From: Peribacillus frigoritolerans
Lineage (GTDB): Bacteria > Bacillota > Bacilli > Bacillales > Bacillaceae
Assembly: GCF_004358755.1 (NCBI RefSeq)
Contig: NZ_SMZY01000003.1
Span: 310,001-374,000, forward strand
DNA length: 64,000 bases
Direction of reading: 5' to 3'
Numbering within the stretch: position 1 is the stretch's first letter; every line of letters begins with the position of its first letter. The translations under genes were made by a program, and so were the position numbers. Positions 52,432 to 61,495 of this stretch are shown in pieces. A model generated the notes under the pieces. That model was not told where the DNA came from. It ran no database searches and saw only the letters and a list, made by a program, of their open reading frames with translations.

Positions 52432-53682
52432 TTATTTTGAGTCAATTTCGCTGTTTGCCTGTTTTTCCGCTTCTTTTAATGCTTCTTCAAGCGGACGGTC
52501 GCCAAGGAACGCACTCATAAATTGATTGTTGAAGTTATTCACGATAATAGGAAGGTTTGAGCCTTCTGACCATACAGTTGCATAAGATGCGCCTGCTACA
52601 AGCGGTCCGCGCAGCTCATCTTTGTCATAGCCAAGCTTTTCTGCAACGGATTTACGGGTCGGCAGAGCATAGCCTTTGCTGGTCCATGTCTCCATGCCTT
52701 CTTTTCCAGTCAGGTATGAAAGCAGCTCCCATGATGCTTCTTTCTTTTCAGAGGCTGCATTCATGACATAAGCAACACTGTAAGCCATCGTTGATTTCTC
52801 GCCATTAATCGCCGGCAGCTCAGCTGTTCCGTACTCAACATCAGGGAATGTATCCGCTAAAAATGGGATTGCCCAGTTGCCTTCAATGACCATAGCCGCT
52901 TTTTGCTGACCGAAAATTTCTCCGCCCCAAGTTGCGCCTACTTCCTTGGCTTCAACCGCTGATTTATCGACATTGTGCATATCAATAACCGGTTTTAATG
53001 CTTCTACCACTTCATCAGATGCAAAATTTGCTTTATCCTCTTTTACCACATCTCCGCCAAGTGATTCAGCCACCCAGTATTGGCGTGCAAGCTCAGGCGC
53101 AACGCCAAATCCGTATTGCCCGTCTTTCGTTAGTTTCTTAGATGCCTCGCGGAACTCTTCCCACGTTTTAGGAACCTCTACGCCAGCATCAGCAAGCATT
53201 TTTTTGTTGTAAAAGAGCGCTAAAGTTGAATAGTCTTTTGGGAAACCGTACGTTTTATCCTCAGATATAAACGCTTCCAATAATGGCTTTTCAAAATCTT
53301 CAACGTCAAAATCCTCTGTAACATACTCATCTAAAGGTTCAATAACGCCCGTTTCAATCAGACCAGGAGCTTCAAATGCATCCAGATAAAAAACATCCGG
53401 TCCTTCTCCGCCAATCAAACGTGTTTTAATAACATCCATATATTGTTCTGTAATAACCTCAAGCTTGACATCAATTTTAGGATGCTTCGCTTCAAAGTCT
53501 TCAATCGTTTGTTTTAACAGCTTTTCTTCAGTCGGATTTCCGCCCCATCCAGCAAGCGTCACTTCCACTTTTTCCCCGTCTGCGCCCTCTTTAGATGTTT
53601 CATCAGAACTGCATCCTGCCAAAGCCCCTGTAAATAACATAGAAGCAACTCCGAACCCCGCTAACCATTTTTTTGTTTTCAT
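52432..53682 (-). CDS. Carbohydrate ABC transporter solute-binding lipoprotein
   Basis: A 416-residue extracellular lipoprotein. The signal peptide ends in the lipobox GALAGCSSDE (Cys24). The mature domain has the type I periplasmic sugar-binding fold signposts: FEAKHPKIDVKLEVI, GPDVFYLDAFEAPGLIE, DYSTLALFYNKKMLADAGVEVPKTWEEF and IEGNWAIPF. Start ATG 53682 with AAGGGGAAACGGCA upstream, six codons inside the longest frame. It captures an oligosaccharide (likely a maltodextrin-like or glucan, from the neighbouring glucosidase) and hands it to the two permeases. Confidence 0.93.
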   Translation of the reverse strand: MKTKKWLAGFGVASMLFTGALAGCSSDETSKEGADGEKVEVTLAGWGGNPTEEKLLKQTIEDFEAKHPKIDVKLEVITEQYMDVIKTRLIGGEGPDVFYLDAFEAPGLIETGVIEPLDEYVTEDFDVEDFEKPLLEAFISEDKTYGFPKDYSTLALFYNKKMLADAGVEVPKTWEEFREASKKLTKDGQYGFGVAPELARQYWVAESLGGDVVKEDKANFASDEVVEALKPVIDMHNVDKSAVEAKEVGATWGGEIFGQQKAAMVIEGNWAIPFLADTFPDVEYGTAELPAINGEKSTMAYSVAYVMNAASEKKEASWELLSYLTGKEGMETWTSKGYALPTRKSVAEKLGYDKDELRGPLVAGASYATVWSEGSNLPIIVNNFNNQFMSAFLGDRPLEEALKEAEKQANSEIDSK

Positions 53683-53753
53683 TGCCGTTTCCCCTTCCAT
53701 TGCTTTTTATGATCTAAAGGAAGCTGCCTTCCAAAAGATTGAAGTAAACCTGC

Positions 53754-55868
53754 TTATTTTTGTACAAATGTTCCAGATGATTTTAAAGGATATCCTGTTG
53801 TGTTTTTAAGAACTTCCAATGTAAAGGTCTCTCCGCTGCGAGTGACTGCAATTGATAAATGTCCTTCTCCAATTGAGATATTTTGAACTTCCAGAGCATT
53901 CATGCCATCAAGCAATACCGGTGATAGTCTGACTTCCTTCCTTAAGCTGTCTGGAAATAACCCCAGCATCGACTGGATAAAGACAAGCGGTGTACCTGCT
54001 GCCCATGCTTGAGGTGAACAGGCCACAGGGTATTTCACTGCTTTGCCGCCCAAGCTGTCGTATCCGCAGAAAAGTTCCGGCAGACGGTCATATTCGAAAT
54101 GAGCTGCAGCATCAATGAGCCCGCTCATCACTTTGCCTGCTTCTTGCTGATAACCCGATTTGCTCATGCCAAGAAGAGAGATGCTGTTATCATGAGGCCA
54201 GATGCTTCCATCGTGGTAGCTCATCGGGTTGTAGCCTGCCTCGCCTTCAGCCATCGTCCGAATTCCGTATCCAGAAAACATCTTAGGTGAGACAAGCATC
54301 TCAGTTACAGCTTTCGCCCGGTCCTCATTGAGCATTCCAGAAAATAAAACGTGACCCGGATTCGAGGTAATCGTGCCCACCTGTTCTTTCTTTTCATCAA
54401 GTGCGATGGCATAGAACTGAACATCCTCCATCCAGAATTCCTCATCAAATCTTTCCTTGAGCGAATTCGCCTGTCTGCGGAGCTGCTCTGCACGTTCTGT
54501 TTGATCAATTGTTCCATAGATATCAGCCAGCCCCATTTTGGCCTGATAGACATAACCCTGCACTTCTGCAAGTGCGATAGGCGTTTTTGCGTATTCTCCA
54601 TTTCTGTGAACAACAGAATCGCCTGAATCCTTCCAGCCTTGATTCGCAATGCCTTTGCTTGATTCCTGATGGTATTCCACAAAAAGATCTTTGTCGCGGT
54701 CTCCATATTCATCGATCCACATTAAAGCGTTCTCAATTGTTTTCTCAAGACTCAAAGCAAATTCCGTGTCACCTGTCCACTTCACATATTCTGATAGAAG
54801 AATCAAAAACAGCGGTGTGGCATCAACCGTTCCATAATAAGGAGTAAACGGAATTTGACCAGTAGCAGCGAGTTCTCCAAAACGAATTTCATGCATGATT
54901 TTACCCGGCTGTTCATCTCTCCATGGATCCACATTCTGACCTTGATAATGCGCCATCGTAAGCAGTGTTCCTTTCGCAATTTCAGGTTGAAATGGCAGGA
55001 TCTGCAGAGCTGCAATTAAGCTGTCACGGCCAAATGGAACGCCAAACCAAGGTAGCCCGGCAACTGGAAATGGACCAAATCCTACATCTGTCAGCAAAAC
55101 CCTCATATCATTCAATCCGCGGTCAACAAGACGCTGAAGCGGGGCAAAATCTGTTTTGATGCTTGCTGCTTTTTCATTCCACACCTGATAGGATTCTTCA
55201 AGCTTGCGCATTGCATCATCTTTTTGCGCAGCAGTTTTTGGTTTTGCTTCCCCGATTTGCGGACGAATCGCAAGTGTGACTCTGTCTGTCTCAGAATGAG
55301 CTAATTCAAATTCAAAATCGATTTTTCCTTTTTCATCCACTTTTTTAGCTGCTTTATCCCACGTAATCAATGTGCTGCGATCAACATTGTCCGCTCCTGC
55401 ATAGTGAAAGGAAAGTGTATTTCCTTCAGCCGTTTGACCTGTTCTGCTGCCAAGATCACCATTTTGAAATCCGCGGACAACAAACATATCCAGAAAATCT
55501 GCATCAGCATGGATGCTGATTTCAAATCTCACAGGCTTTGGAAAATAGTTTTTCACTTTTATCTCTTCATAAAGAACATCATCATAAATGAATCGTGACC
55601 TTTCAATCTCTACGGATTCTCTCCATAAAATCAATTCTCCGTCTTCTTCCATATGGGGATTTGTTAAGAGAATACTAGCTTTATAGTTTTGATCTGCGTC
55701 AGATGAGAGCAATATTGGGTCTTCACCATTAATCTTCAAATCCAGTTTACTTAAAAAACGTGTGTCTTTTGTATAAAGCCCTAAACCATAAGGATGGTTT
55801 TCAGGGATATTCCCATTTGTATCTGTCAGCAAAAATAAATCATTTTCTTTTATCACACGGTAGTCCAT
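53754..55868 (-). CDS. Amylo-alpha-1,6-glucosidase / glycogen-debranching-type glycoside hydrolase
   Basis: A 704-residue cytosolic protein with an N-terminal beta-rich GDE_N_bis-type domain (about 1-200; MDYRVIKENDLFLLTDTNGN) and a C-terminal (alpha/alpha)6 barrel (about 240-620) with WFGVPFGRDSLIAALQIL, DESW-like GWKDSGDSVVHRNG and SYHDGSIWPHDNSISLLG (candidate Asp/Glu catalytic residues). Members of this group hydrolyse alpha-linked oligosaccharides taken up by the adjacent ABC importer. First gene of the structural operon, just downstream of two LacI-type operators. ATG after AAGGAGGACAAAG. Confidence 0.85.
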   Translation of the reverse strand: MDYRVIKENDLFLLTDTNGNIPENHPYGLGLYTKDTRFLSKLDLKINGEDPILLSSDADQNYKASILLTNPHMEEDGELILWRESVEIERSRFIYDDVLYEEIKVKNYFPKPVRFEISIHADADFLDMFVVRGFQNGDLGSRTGQTAEGNTLSFHYAGADNVDRSTLITWDKAAKKVDEKGKIDFEFELAHSETDRVTLAIRPQIGEAKPKTAAQKDDAMRKLEESYQVWNEKAASIKTDFAPLQRLVDRGLNDMRVLLTDVGFGPFPVAGLPWFGVPFGRDSLIAALQILPFQPEIAKGTLLTMAHYQGQNVDPWRDEQPGKIMHEIRFGELAATGQIPFTPYYGTVDATPLFLILLSEYVKWTGDTEFALSLEKTIENALMWIDEYGDRDKDLFVEYHQESSKGIANQGWKDSGDSVVHRNGEYAKTPIALAEVQGYVYQAKMGLADIYGTIDQTERAEQLRRQANSLKERFDEEFWMEDVQFYAIALDEKKEQVGTITSNPGHVLFSGMLNEDRAKAVTEMLVSPKMFSGYGIRTMAEGEAGYNPMSYHDGSIWPHDNSISLLGMSKSGYQQEAGKVMSGLIDAAAHFEYDRLPELFCGYDSLGGKAVKYPVACSPQAWAAGTPLVFIQSMLGLFPDSLRKEVRLSPVLLDGMNALEVQNISIGEGHLSIAVTRSGETFTLEVLKNTTGYPLKSSGTFVQK

Positions 55869-55886
55869 CTTTGTCCTCCTTGATGT

Positions 55887-55902
55887 TCCGAAACGTTTCG
55901 GA
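55887..55902. promoter_or_regulatory. LacI-type operator 1
   Basis: TCCGAAACGTTTCGGA is a perfect 16-base palindrome between the -10 region and the ribosome site of the debranching enzyme gene. Confidence 0.85.
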
Positions 55903-55938
55903 TTTACTATAAAAAAATATAATTTTCCATTAATACTC

Positions 55939-55952
55939 CCGAAACGTTTCGG
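55939..55952. promoter_or_regulatory. LacI-type operator 2
   Basis: CCGAAACGTTTCGG is a second copy of the operator core, upstream of the promoter and 18-31 bases before the lacI stop codon. Paired with operator 1 across about 51 bases centre to centre. Confidence 0.82.
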
Positions 55953-55970
55953 ATTTTATAGATAAACCAC

Positions 55971-56990
55971 TTATAATCTGTGGTTTTCATTGGTTGATTC
56001 TCTAATGATCAAGTCCGTTTTAAGGGTTATAACATTTGATCCGCTTTTTCCTTCAAGCATATCGATCAGAGAATTTGCAGCCTGGTAGCCAAGTTCAAAT
56101 TTATTCTGGGCAATTGTCGTTAAAGCAGGATTAGAGTAGGCAGCAAGCAAAATGTTGTCATAGCCAATAACAGATAGCCCTTCTGGAACATGTATGCCTG
56201 ATGCTTTCGCACTTTTCATGGCGCCAAGCGCCATTAAATCACTTGCACAAAAAACGGCCGTTATTTCAGGATGTTCTTTAAGAAGCGTTTCAGTAACCAA
56301 TTCCGCTTTCTCCTCGGAAAAATCACCGCTGACGATCCAGTCTTCATTAACTTCAAGCCTTGCCTCCATGAGTGCATCTAAATAGCCTTTTAACCTTTGT
56401 TTGCTGACATACGCCTGATCATGGCCATTAATCAATGCTATTTTTGTATGTCCCAAACTGATTAAATGTTCAACAGCCCGCTTTGCTCCGAGCACATTAT
56501 CTGTCGTCACATAGCCAACACTGTTTGATGCAATGGGAATATCAATGAGCATACAGGGAATATCACTCTCAACAACCTCTTTTAAATAAGGATCATCGAT
56601 TTTCATTCCTTGAAGAATGGCTCCGTCTACCCGCCGTTCCCTGCATAGCTGGGAATAGGTTTTCTCCCGCTGTTTTGTTGTTGTAGTACTGAAAAGCACC
56701 AGGTCGTAATCCCGCTCAGAAATGCATTCATTTACCCCTGACAGCACTTCAAAGGTGAAATTATCCTTTGAGCTGACGCGGTCCATGCCTGAGACGAGCA
56801 TGCCGATTGTTTTTGACTTGTTCATGACCAAGCCCCGCGCAAGCGTGTTTGGACTGTAGTTTAATTCTTTTGCGATTCTGGATATCTTTTGCCTCGTCTT
56901 TTCATTCACATCCGAATAGCCGTTCAATGCTCTTGAAACAGTCGTAACGGATACTCCTGCGGCCTTCGCAATGTCCTTAATTGTCGTCAA
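55971..56990 (-). CDS. LacI-family transcriptional regulator
   Basis: A 339-residue repressor. TTG start with GGAGGAAAGAATT upstream gives the standard N-terminus (M)TTIKDIAKAAGVSVTTVSRALNGYSDV: HTH plus hinge helix (LNYSPNTLARGLVM). The C-terminal sugar-sensing domain has KTIGMLVSGMD, GAILQGMKIDDPYLKEVV, TKIALINGHDQAY and CASDLMALGAMK. The palindrome TCCGAAACGTTTCGGA occurs upstream of the next gene and overlaps its own ribosome site (57001-57016), so it should control both itself and the importer operon. The inducer is probably the oligosaccharide or its hydrolysis product. Confidence 0.92.
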   Translation of the reverse strand: MTTIKDIAKAAGVSVTTVSRALNGYSDVNEKTRQKISRIAKELNYSPNTLARGLVMNKSKTIGMLVSGMDRVSSKDNFTFEVLSGVNECISERDYDLVLFSTTTTKQREKTYSQLCRERRVDGAILQGMKIDDPYLKEVVESDIPCMLIDIPIASNSVGYVTTDNVLGAKRAVEHLISLGHTKIALINGHDQAYVSKQRLKGYLDALMEARLEVNEDWIVSGDFSEEKAELVTETLLKEHPEITAVFCASDLMALGAMKSAKASGIHVPEGLSVIGYDNILLAAYSNPALTTIAQNKFELGYQAANSLIDMLEGKSGSNVITLKTDLIIRESTNENHRL

Positions 56991-57000
56991 AATTCTTTCC

Positions 57001-57016
57001 TCCAAAACGTTTCGGA
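57001..57016. promoter_or_regulatory. LacI-type operator 3 (autoregulatory)
   Basis: TCCAAAACGTTTCGGA, one mismatch from operator 1, overlapping the ribosome site of the lacI gene. Confidence 0.72.
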
Positions 57017-57126
57017 TCCCTTTGATTGAAATCATACTTCATCTTGATAGCGTTTGCAATATCTTTTTTTCTGACAATGTGTCTTTTATTAAAAAGAACA
57101 AAAAGAAGGAAGCTCCCTTCCTTCTT

Positions 57127-57438
57127 TTAAACGTAACGCAGCCCTATTCTATTATTAAATGTCTGATTCTTATTTTTAAATACAAAAAAATTGTTCGAGT
57201 AATCTATCGTCAGCTCATGATCGTATGTATCTTCAAAGTCATCATCAACGATAAAATCCAGCTTTTCTGATGTAATCACTTTTTCATATTGTTCCGTTTC
57301 TCTTTTATCAATGACCTTTATTTCATACAGCGTATTCACAATATCACAGCTGCCCCGGTCAAATGAAAGCTGGATCATCTTATCATCCGGTATTTCACTT
57401 AATTTGCTTTTAGCTTGTTCGGTAATCGTTATATTCAT
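57127..57438 (-). CDS. YqkB-like / HesB-fold (Fe-S biosynthesis domain) protein
   Basis: A 103-residue protein of the FeS_biosyn (PF01521) fold as in Bacillus YqkB: MNITITEQAKSKLSE start, beta-rich middle, and a C-terminal NQTFNNRIGLRYV like the family's NQ.LN.R segment. It has a single Cys (GSCDIV), lacking the C-terminal CGC pair of A-type iron-sulfur carriers, so a carrier role is doubtful. Starts 12 bases after the upstream lipid kinase stop, probably cotranscribed. Confidence 0.72.
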   Translation of the reverse strand: MNITITEQAKSKLSEIPDDKMIQLSFDRGSCDIVNTLYEIKVIDKRETEQYEKVITSEKLDFIVDDDFEDTYDHELTIDYSNNFFVFKNKNQTFNNRIGLRYV

Positions 57439-57450
57439 ATAACGAACCTC

Positions 57451-58341
57451 CTATTCTTCCCTTGGTACCAGGATTTCAATGTGTCTTTTTAGATTTTCCA
57501 CTTTTACCGGAAGCTTATCCCCTTCGTCACCGTCAACGTTCGCAATCATTTCATAAGTGGAGGAAGCTTCTATCATTGGCACCTTTAAGTATTCAACATG
57601 CTCGCTGCTTGCAAGCTCACCCGTCATGATTTTCGGGAGCAGGAGCAGAAATTGCGGCAGGGCAACATCTTTAATAATGATGACGTGAAGCATGCCGTCG
57701 TTTACCTCTGCTTCAGGTGCGATCGTTTCAAATCCGCCGACTGAGTTTGTCAGAGCTATAAGCATCAGCAAAGCCTCCCCCTCCCATACACCCTCATCTG
57801 ATTGGACCCGGAGTTCAAAAGGCTGCTTCTCCTTCATCTTTTTTACTCCTTCAATGATGTAGGCAAGCGGACCAAGTTTTGTTTTCTGCTCAACAGGTGT
57901 AGAGAAAGATGCCTCAGCTAAAGCACCAACAGCTACTATATTAATAAAATATCGTTCATTGATTTTTCCAACATCCGTTTTCCTTGTATGCTGCTGCTCC
58001 ATCATAGAAATGGCCTCTTCAGGATCGAGCGGAATATTGAGCGCTCTCGCAAAATCGTTTACCGTACCGAGGGGGATTAAACCGAATAATGGCCGGTGAT
58101 CCTGTTCCGCAATCCCGTTTACGGCTTCATTGATCGTGCCGTCCCCGCCCATTGCCGCAACAAAATCAAGCCTTCGTTCACAGGCTTCCCTGGCAAAATC
58201 CATAGCATCTCCTTCGCCTTTAGTTTCACGAAGCTCTGTTTCATAGCCCATGTTCTTCATTGTTTTTAACGCGTGTTCCGTATATTCCGTTCCTTTTTCC
58301 TTGCCTGAAGATGGATTTACAATTAACATTGCCTGCTTCAA
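57451..58341 (-). CDS. YegS/BmrU-family lipid (diacylglycerol) kinase
   Basis: A 296-residue kinase. AMLIVNPSSGKEKG at the N-terminus, nucleotide-binding MGGDGTINEAVNGI (about 60-73) and GLIPLGTVNDFARALNIPLDPEEA; the C-terminal beta-sandwich ends with IANVDGDEGDKLPVKVE, the conserved DGE/DGD motif. It phosphorylates diacylglycerol or a related lipid using ATP at the inner membrane. Which paralogue (DgkB, YegS or BmrU-like) is not decided by the sequence alone. Start ATG preceded by GAGGGGGAAAAAGG. Confidence 0.87.
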   Translation of the reverse strand: MKQAMLIVNPSSGKEKGTEYTEHALKTMKNMGYETELRETKGEGDAMDFAREACERRLDFVAAMGGDGTINEAVNGIAEQDHRPLFGLIPLGTVNDFARALNIPLDPEEAISMMEQQHTRKTDVGKINERYFINIVAVGALAEASFSTPVEQKTKLGPLAYIIEGVKKMKEKQPFELRVQSDEGVWEGEALLMLIALTNSVGGFETIAPEAEVNDGMLHVIIIKDVALPQFLLLLPKIMTGELASSEHVEYLKVPMIEASSTYEMIANVDGDEGDKLPVKVENLKRHIEILVPREE

Positions 58342-58456
58342 ACCTTTTTCCCCCTCGACTTTAAATGTCTATAATTTACCTTACCCCTAAAATATACAAT
58401 TTGAACCATCCATATAAAAAAAAACATTACTCCTTTTACTGAAGTAATGTTTTTTA

Positions 58457-59188
58457 TCACAGGATGGCGATCCGTTCGTAAATATCCCGCAGGTTTCTGC
58501 AGCCGAGCCCTTTTACGTCCTCAACATATTTACACCATAGTTTTGCTGTCAAAATCGCATCTCCTAATGCATGGTGACGGTTTATAACTGGAATCTCTTT
58601 ATGATCACACCAGTCTTCAAGCCTTACAAACTCTGCATTTGGTTCAGCAATGCGGTATAAAAAAGAAGTGTCCACAATCCGGTGCTTGAACGGGGCGCGG
58701 AAAAGTTTCCTGCTTGCATGCTGCATAAAGTTTTTTTCATGAGAAGAGTGATGGGCAACAAGAGGATCTCCTTTTACGAACTTAAAAAATTCAATCATGG
58801 CTTCTTCAAGGGAAGGAGCATCCTTTAAGTCTTCATTCCTAATCCCTGTTAACTCACTGATTTCATCAGACATCCCATTTTCATGCCTGACAAGCGAGTA
58901 GAACCGTTCCTCTTCCTGCAGCGTGCACCCTCTCACCTTCACTGCACCGATAGAAATGATTTCGTTCCCCTGCTCAGGAAAAAAACCGGTTGTTTCAATA
59001 TCAAAGACAACTACATTCAGAGCGTCCAGCGGAACCGACAGCGCCTCTTCAGCTTTCATTTCCCGCTGCAGCTGACGCAAAAACGCGATTTGCTGGGAGT
59101 TTTGCCCGCTTTGAGCCGTTCCAAAAACACTCGTTTGAAACTTTCCATGCACCTCTCTTATGAAATGAACGAACGGATTCGACTTCAT
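58457..59188 (-). CDS. DnaQ/PolC-type 3'-5' exonuclease
   Basis: A 243-residue DEDD-family exonuclease. VFDIETTGFFPEQG (Asp63, Glu65) is exo motif I; GDPLVAHHSSHEKNFM contains the exo II region; and HHALGDAILTA is exo III with its His and Asp. An N-terminal 50-residue extension precedes it. It overlaps the DUF294 gene by four bases (ATGA) and is the last gene of the amt operon. The substrate could be DNA, oligoribonucleotides or short RNA; the operon suggests a link to nitrogen control, but none is known to me. Confidence 0.86.
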   Translation of the reverse strand: MKSNPFVHFIREVHGKFQTSVFGTAQSGQNSQQIAFLRQLQREMKAEEALSVPLDALNVVVFDIETTGFFPEQGNEIISIGAVKVRGCTLQEEERFYSLVRHENGMSDEISELTGIRNEDLKDAPSLEEAMIEFFKFVKGDPLVAHHSSHEKNFMQHASRKLFRAPFKHRIVDTSFLYRIAEPNAEFVRLEDWCDHKEIPVINRHHALGDAILTAKLWCKYVEDVKGLGCRNLRDIYERIAIL

Positions 59189-60165
59189 TTATGAACACCC
59201 TTTTCAATGATTCCCTGTACAAAATGATGCAGCTTTTTCCCGTTTTTCAGAATGGTTTTCATTTCTTTTTTCTCAGCGCGGCTGAGCTTCTGAATGGGAA
59301 GATAATGAACATCATCGTATTCTTTGATTCTCTTTAAATTAGACATTCGAAACTGCAGCAGATTGGCAAAGCTGGTTTTATAATCGTTCAGCTCGTTTCG
59401 ATAAAACTCGTCTTTGCTGAGCTCATCAATCCGTTCCAATGTGGAGGCAGCCAACACGCCTTCTTTAATGGCAAGGATTCTAACTGCATTTACATAGGGT
59501 AAAAAGGCAGCTTGCTTTAAATTGAGTGATCCCTGAAAAGGACCGCTGCTTTCAGTGAAGATTTGCCCAAGAGGACCAACAGAAGGCTTGAGATGCATGA
59601 TATTATCCATAAACCGTTTTAATAGCTTCGGAGACTTTTTCTGGCACTCATCAATTATTTTTTTAAAATGATCGATAAATGCCGCTTCTCCCGCAAGCAC
59701 TCTTGCATCCACAAAAATCTGCAGGTACCTCATAGACTCAAAGCTGACTTCCTCCATCCATTTTAAAAGCTGTTCTTCAAAAGCTCCAAGCGATTTGCAC
59801 CAGACAGGATTTGAACTCATGACTTTTCCTTCGCAATAAGGATACCCTGCAAGATGAAGACCTAAGGAAATTTCTTTTCCAAGCGCCAGAAAGTACTGAT
59901 CTGCGTCTGTACCGCTATTTTCATAAACCATTCCATGATCCTGATCACTGATGACTCCCTGTTCAAATCTCCCTGCACTCCCCATAACAAACCACGAAAA
60001 GGATGAAGGAGGAGTCCCTTTTTCCTCCATCATCTTTTGCAGAGATACGTCAAAAACTGCCCGCATGACTTTATCATGAAATTGATTTAATGATAGCGTA
60101 TCAGATGTATATTTTTTAATCTCTTCATCTCTCCATGAACGAATTGATTCGTAGCTTTCTCCCAT
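59185..60165 (-). CDS. DUF294-type nucleotidyltransferase-like protein
   Basis: A 326-residue protein with a DUF294-type nucleotidyltransferase fold: WFVMGSAGRFEQGVISDQDHG (Gly62-Ser63, Asp74, Asp76) matches the GSxxRxEqxxxSDqDxg active-site motif seen in GlnD-like and related nucleotidyltransferases. A helical DUF294_C region follows (about 190-320). It lies 27 bases after the ammonium transporter and overlaps the exonuclease gene. GlnD modifies the PII protein in other bacteria; no PII gene is in the window. It is therefore a candidate for a nitrogen-linked modifying enzyme with an unknown target. Confidence 0.82.
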   Translation of the reverse strand: MGESYESIRSWRDEEIKKYTSDTLSLNQFHDKVMRAVFDVSLQKMMEEKGTPPSSFSWFVMGSAGRFEQGVISDQDHGMVYENSGTDADQYFLALGKEISLGLHLAGYPYCEGKVMSSNPVWCKSLGAFEEQLLKWMEEVSFESMRYLQIFVDARVLAGEAAFIDHFKKIIDECQKKSPKLLKRFMDNIMHLKPSVGPLGQIFTESSGPFQGSLNLKQAAFLPYVNAVRILAIKEGVLAASTLERIDELSKDEFYRNELNDYKTSFANLLQFRMSNLKRIKEYDDVHYLPIQKLSRAEKKEMKTILKNGKKLHHFVQGIIEKGVHK

Positions 60166-60192
60166 TTACCGCACTTCCCTTTCGCTCCGGAA

Positions 60193-61458
60193 TTAAGAGC
60201 TGATCTTATCCTCTTTTGATAAGAATACTTCAGGATAGCCGTAACTTCCATGCTCACTCATATCAAGCCCCATAATTTCTTCTTCTTCTGTTACACGAAG
60301 ACCGCCCATCAGCTTTTTAGCAGCAAAAAGAATGATAAACGATACGGCAAAGGCATAAGCTCCCGATACGCCGACACCCATGATCTGAACCCCTAATTGT
60401 TCAAAGCCTCCCCCGTAGAATAATCCCGGTTTTCCAACCGTCGCAAGTTCAGGTGTTGCAAAAAATCCAGTTGAAATGGTTCCCCAAACTCCCGCTGCCC
60501 CATGAACAGATAATGCGTAGATTGGATCGTCTATCTTTCTCTTTTCGAAAAATCTCACACTATAGAAAACTAGGATACCAGCTATAAAACCGATAAGAAC
60601 GGCTGCCCACGTATCTACAAACGCACATGATGCTGTGATCGCTACCAGTCCCGCGAGTGCACCATTAAGCATTGTCGGCACATCTGATTTCCCAAGCACT
60701 GCCCATGAAACGATGAGCGCCGCAACCGCACCGGCTGCTGCTGCAAGATTCGTATTAAGTGCAACATAGCCGAAAAATCCATTCTCTACTCCAAGCGTGC
60801 TTGCTGCATTAAATCCAAACCAGCCAATCCAGAGCACCAAAACACCTAAAGCCGTAAACACCTGATTATGCCCAAAAATGTTATTGGCAGAACCATCCTG
60901 ATTGAATTTCCCTATACGGGGCTTAAGCAAAATGGTTGCAGCAAAGGCAGCCATTGCACCCGTTAAATGAACAACCGTAGAGCCTGCAAAATCCTGTTTG
61001 CCGTGCTCAGCAAGCCAGCCCCCGCCCCAGATCCAGTGTGCAACGACAGGATAAACAAGTGCTGAAAAAAGCACCGTAAAGACAAGATAAATTGACAGCT
61101 TAGCACGCTCTGCAAATCCTCCAAGCGCAATCGTGATCGCAATTCCGGCAAAAGCAAGCTGGAACAAAAAGAAGACAGTTGAAGAAAGGTTCATCCCCGC
61201 AAGCTCATACCCTGAATAGAAAAAGTGGGATAAACCGACAAGGAAATTGGCATTGTCTCCAAAAATAAATCCAAAGCCCACAGCCCAAAACACAAGTGAT
61301 GCAAGCCCAAATGTAAAAATCGTCTTTCCGGCAATATGACCGGCATTTTTCATGCGTGTAGATCCTGCTTCAAGCAGAATGAATCCGCCCTGCATGAGAA
61401 TAACCAAGATCGCCCCTAAAACCACCCATAAACTATTTAACAGATAGATAGAATCCAA
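60193..61458 (-). CDS. amt: Ammonium transporter (Amt/AmtB family)
   Basis: A 421-residue channel with 11 helices: LGAILVILMQGGFILLEAGS, GWIGWFGFNAAST-like VLVLWIGWFGFNAASTLG, and GAAGVWGTISTGFF are family signatures. TTG start with AGGAGGACGTTAAA upstream. It conducts NH3/NH4+ under nitrogen limitation. In B. subtilis the counterpart is nrgA, followed by the PII gene nrgB; here the PII gene is missing and a DUF294 protein follows instead. A perfect GlnR/TnrA-type box lies 38-54 bases upstream of the start. Confidence 0.94.
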   Translation of the reverse strand: MDSIYLLNSLWVVLGAILVILMQGGFILLEAGSTRMKNAGHIAGKTIFTFGLASLVFWAVGFGFIFGDNANFLVGLSHFFYSGYELAGMNLSSTVFFLFQLAFAGIAITIALGGFAERAKLSIYLVFTVLFSALVYPVVAHWIWGGGWLAEHGKQDFAGSTVVHLTGAMAAFAATILLKPRIGKFNQDGSANNIFGHNQVFTALGVLVLWIGWFGFNAASTLGVENGFFGYVALNTNLAAAAGAVAALIVSWAVLGKSDVPTMLNGALAGLVAITASCAFVDTWAAVLIGFIAGILVFYSVRFFEKRKIDDPIYALSVHGAAGVWGTISTGFFATPELATVGKPGLFYGGGFEQLGVQIMGVGVSGAYAFAVSFIILFAAKKLMGGLRVTEEEEIMGLDMSEHGSYGYPEVFLSKEDKISS

Positions 61459-61489
61459 TTTAACGTCCTCCTATTGCTCTTCTTATAAC

Positions 61490-61495
61490 ATTGTA
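61490..61495 (-). promoter_or_regulatory. Possible -10 element of the amt operon
   Basis: TACAAT on the minus strand directly abuts the GlnR/TnrA box. The matching -35 is weak (AACTCA), so promoter placement is tentative. Confidence 0.4.
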
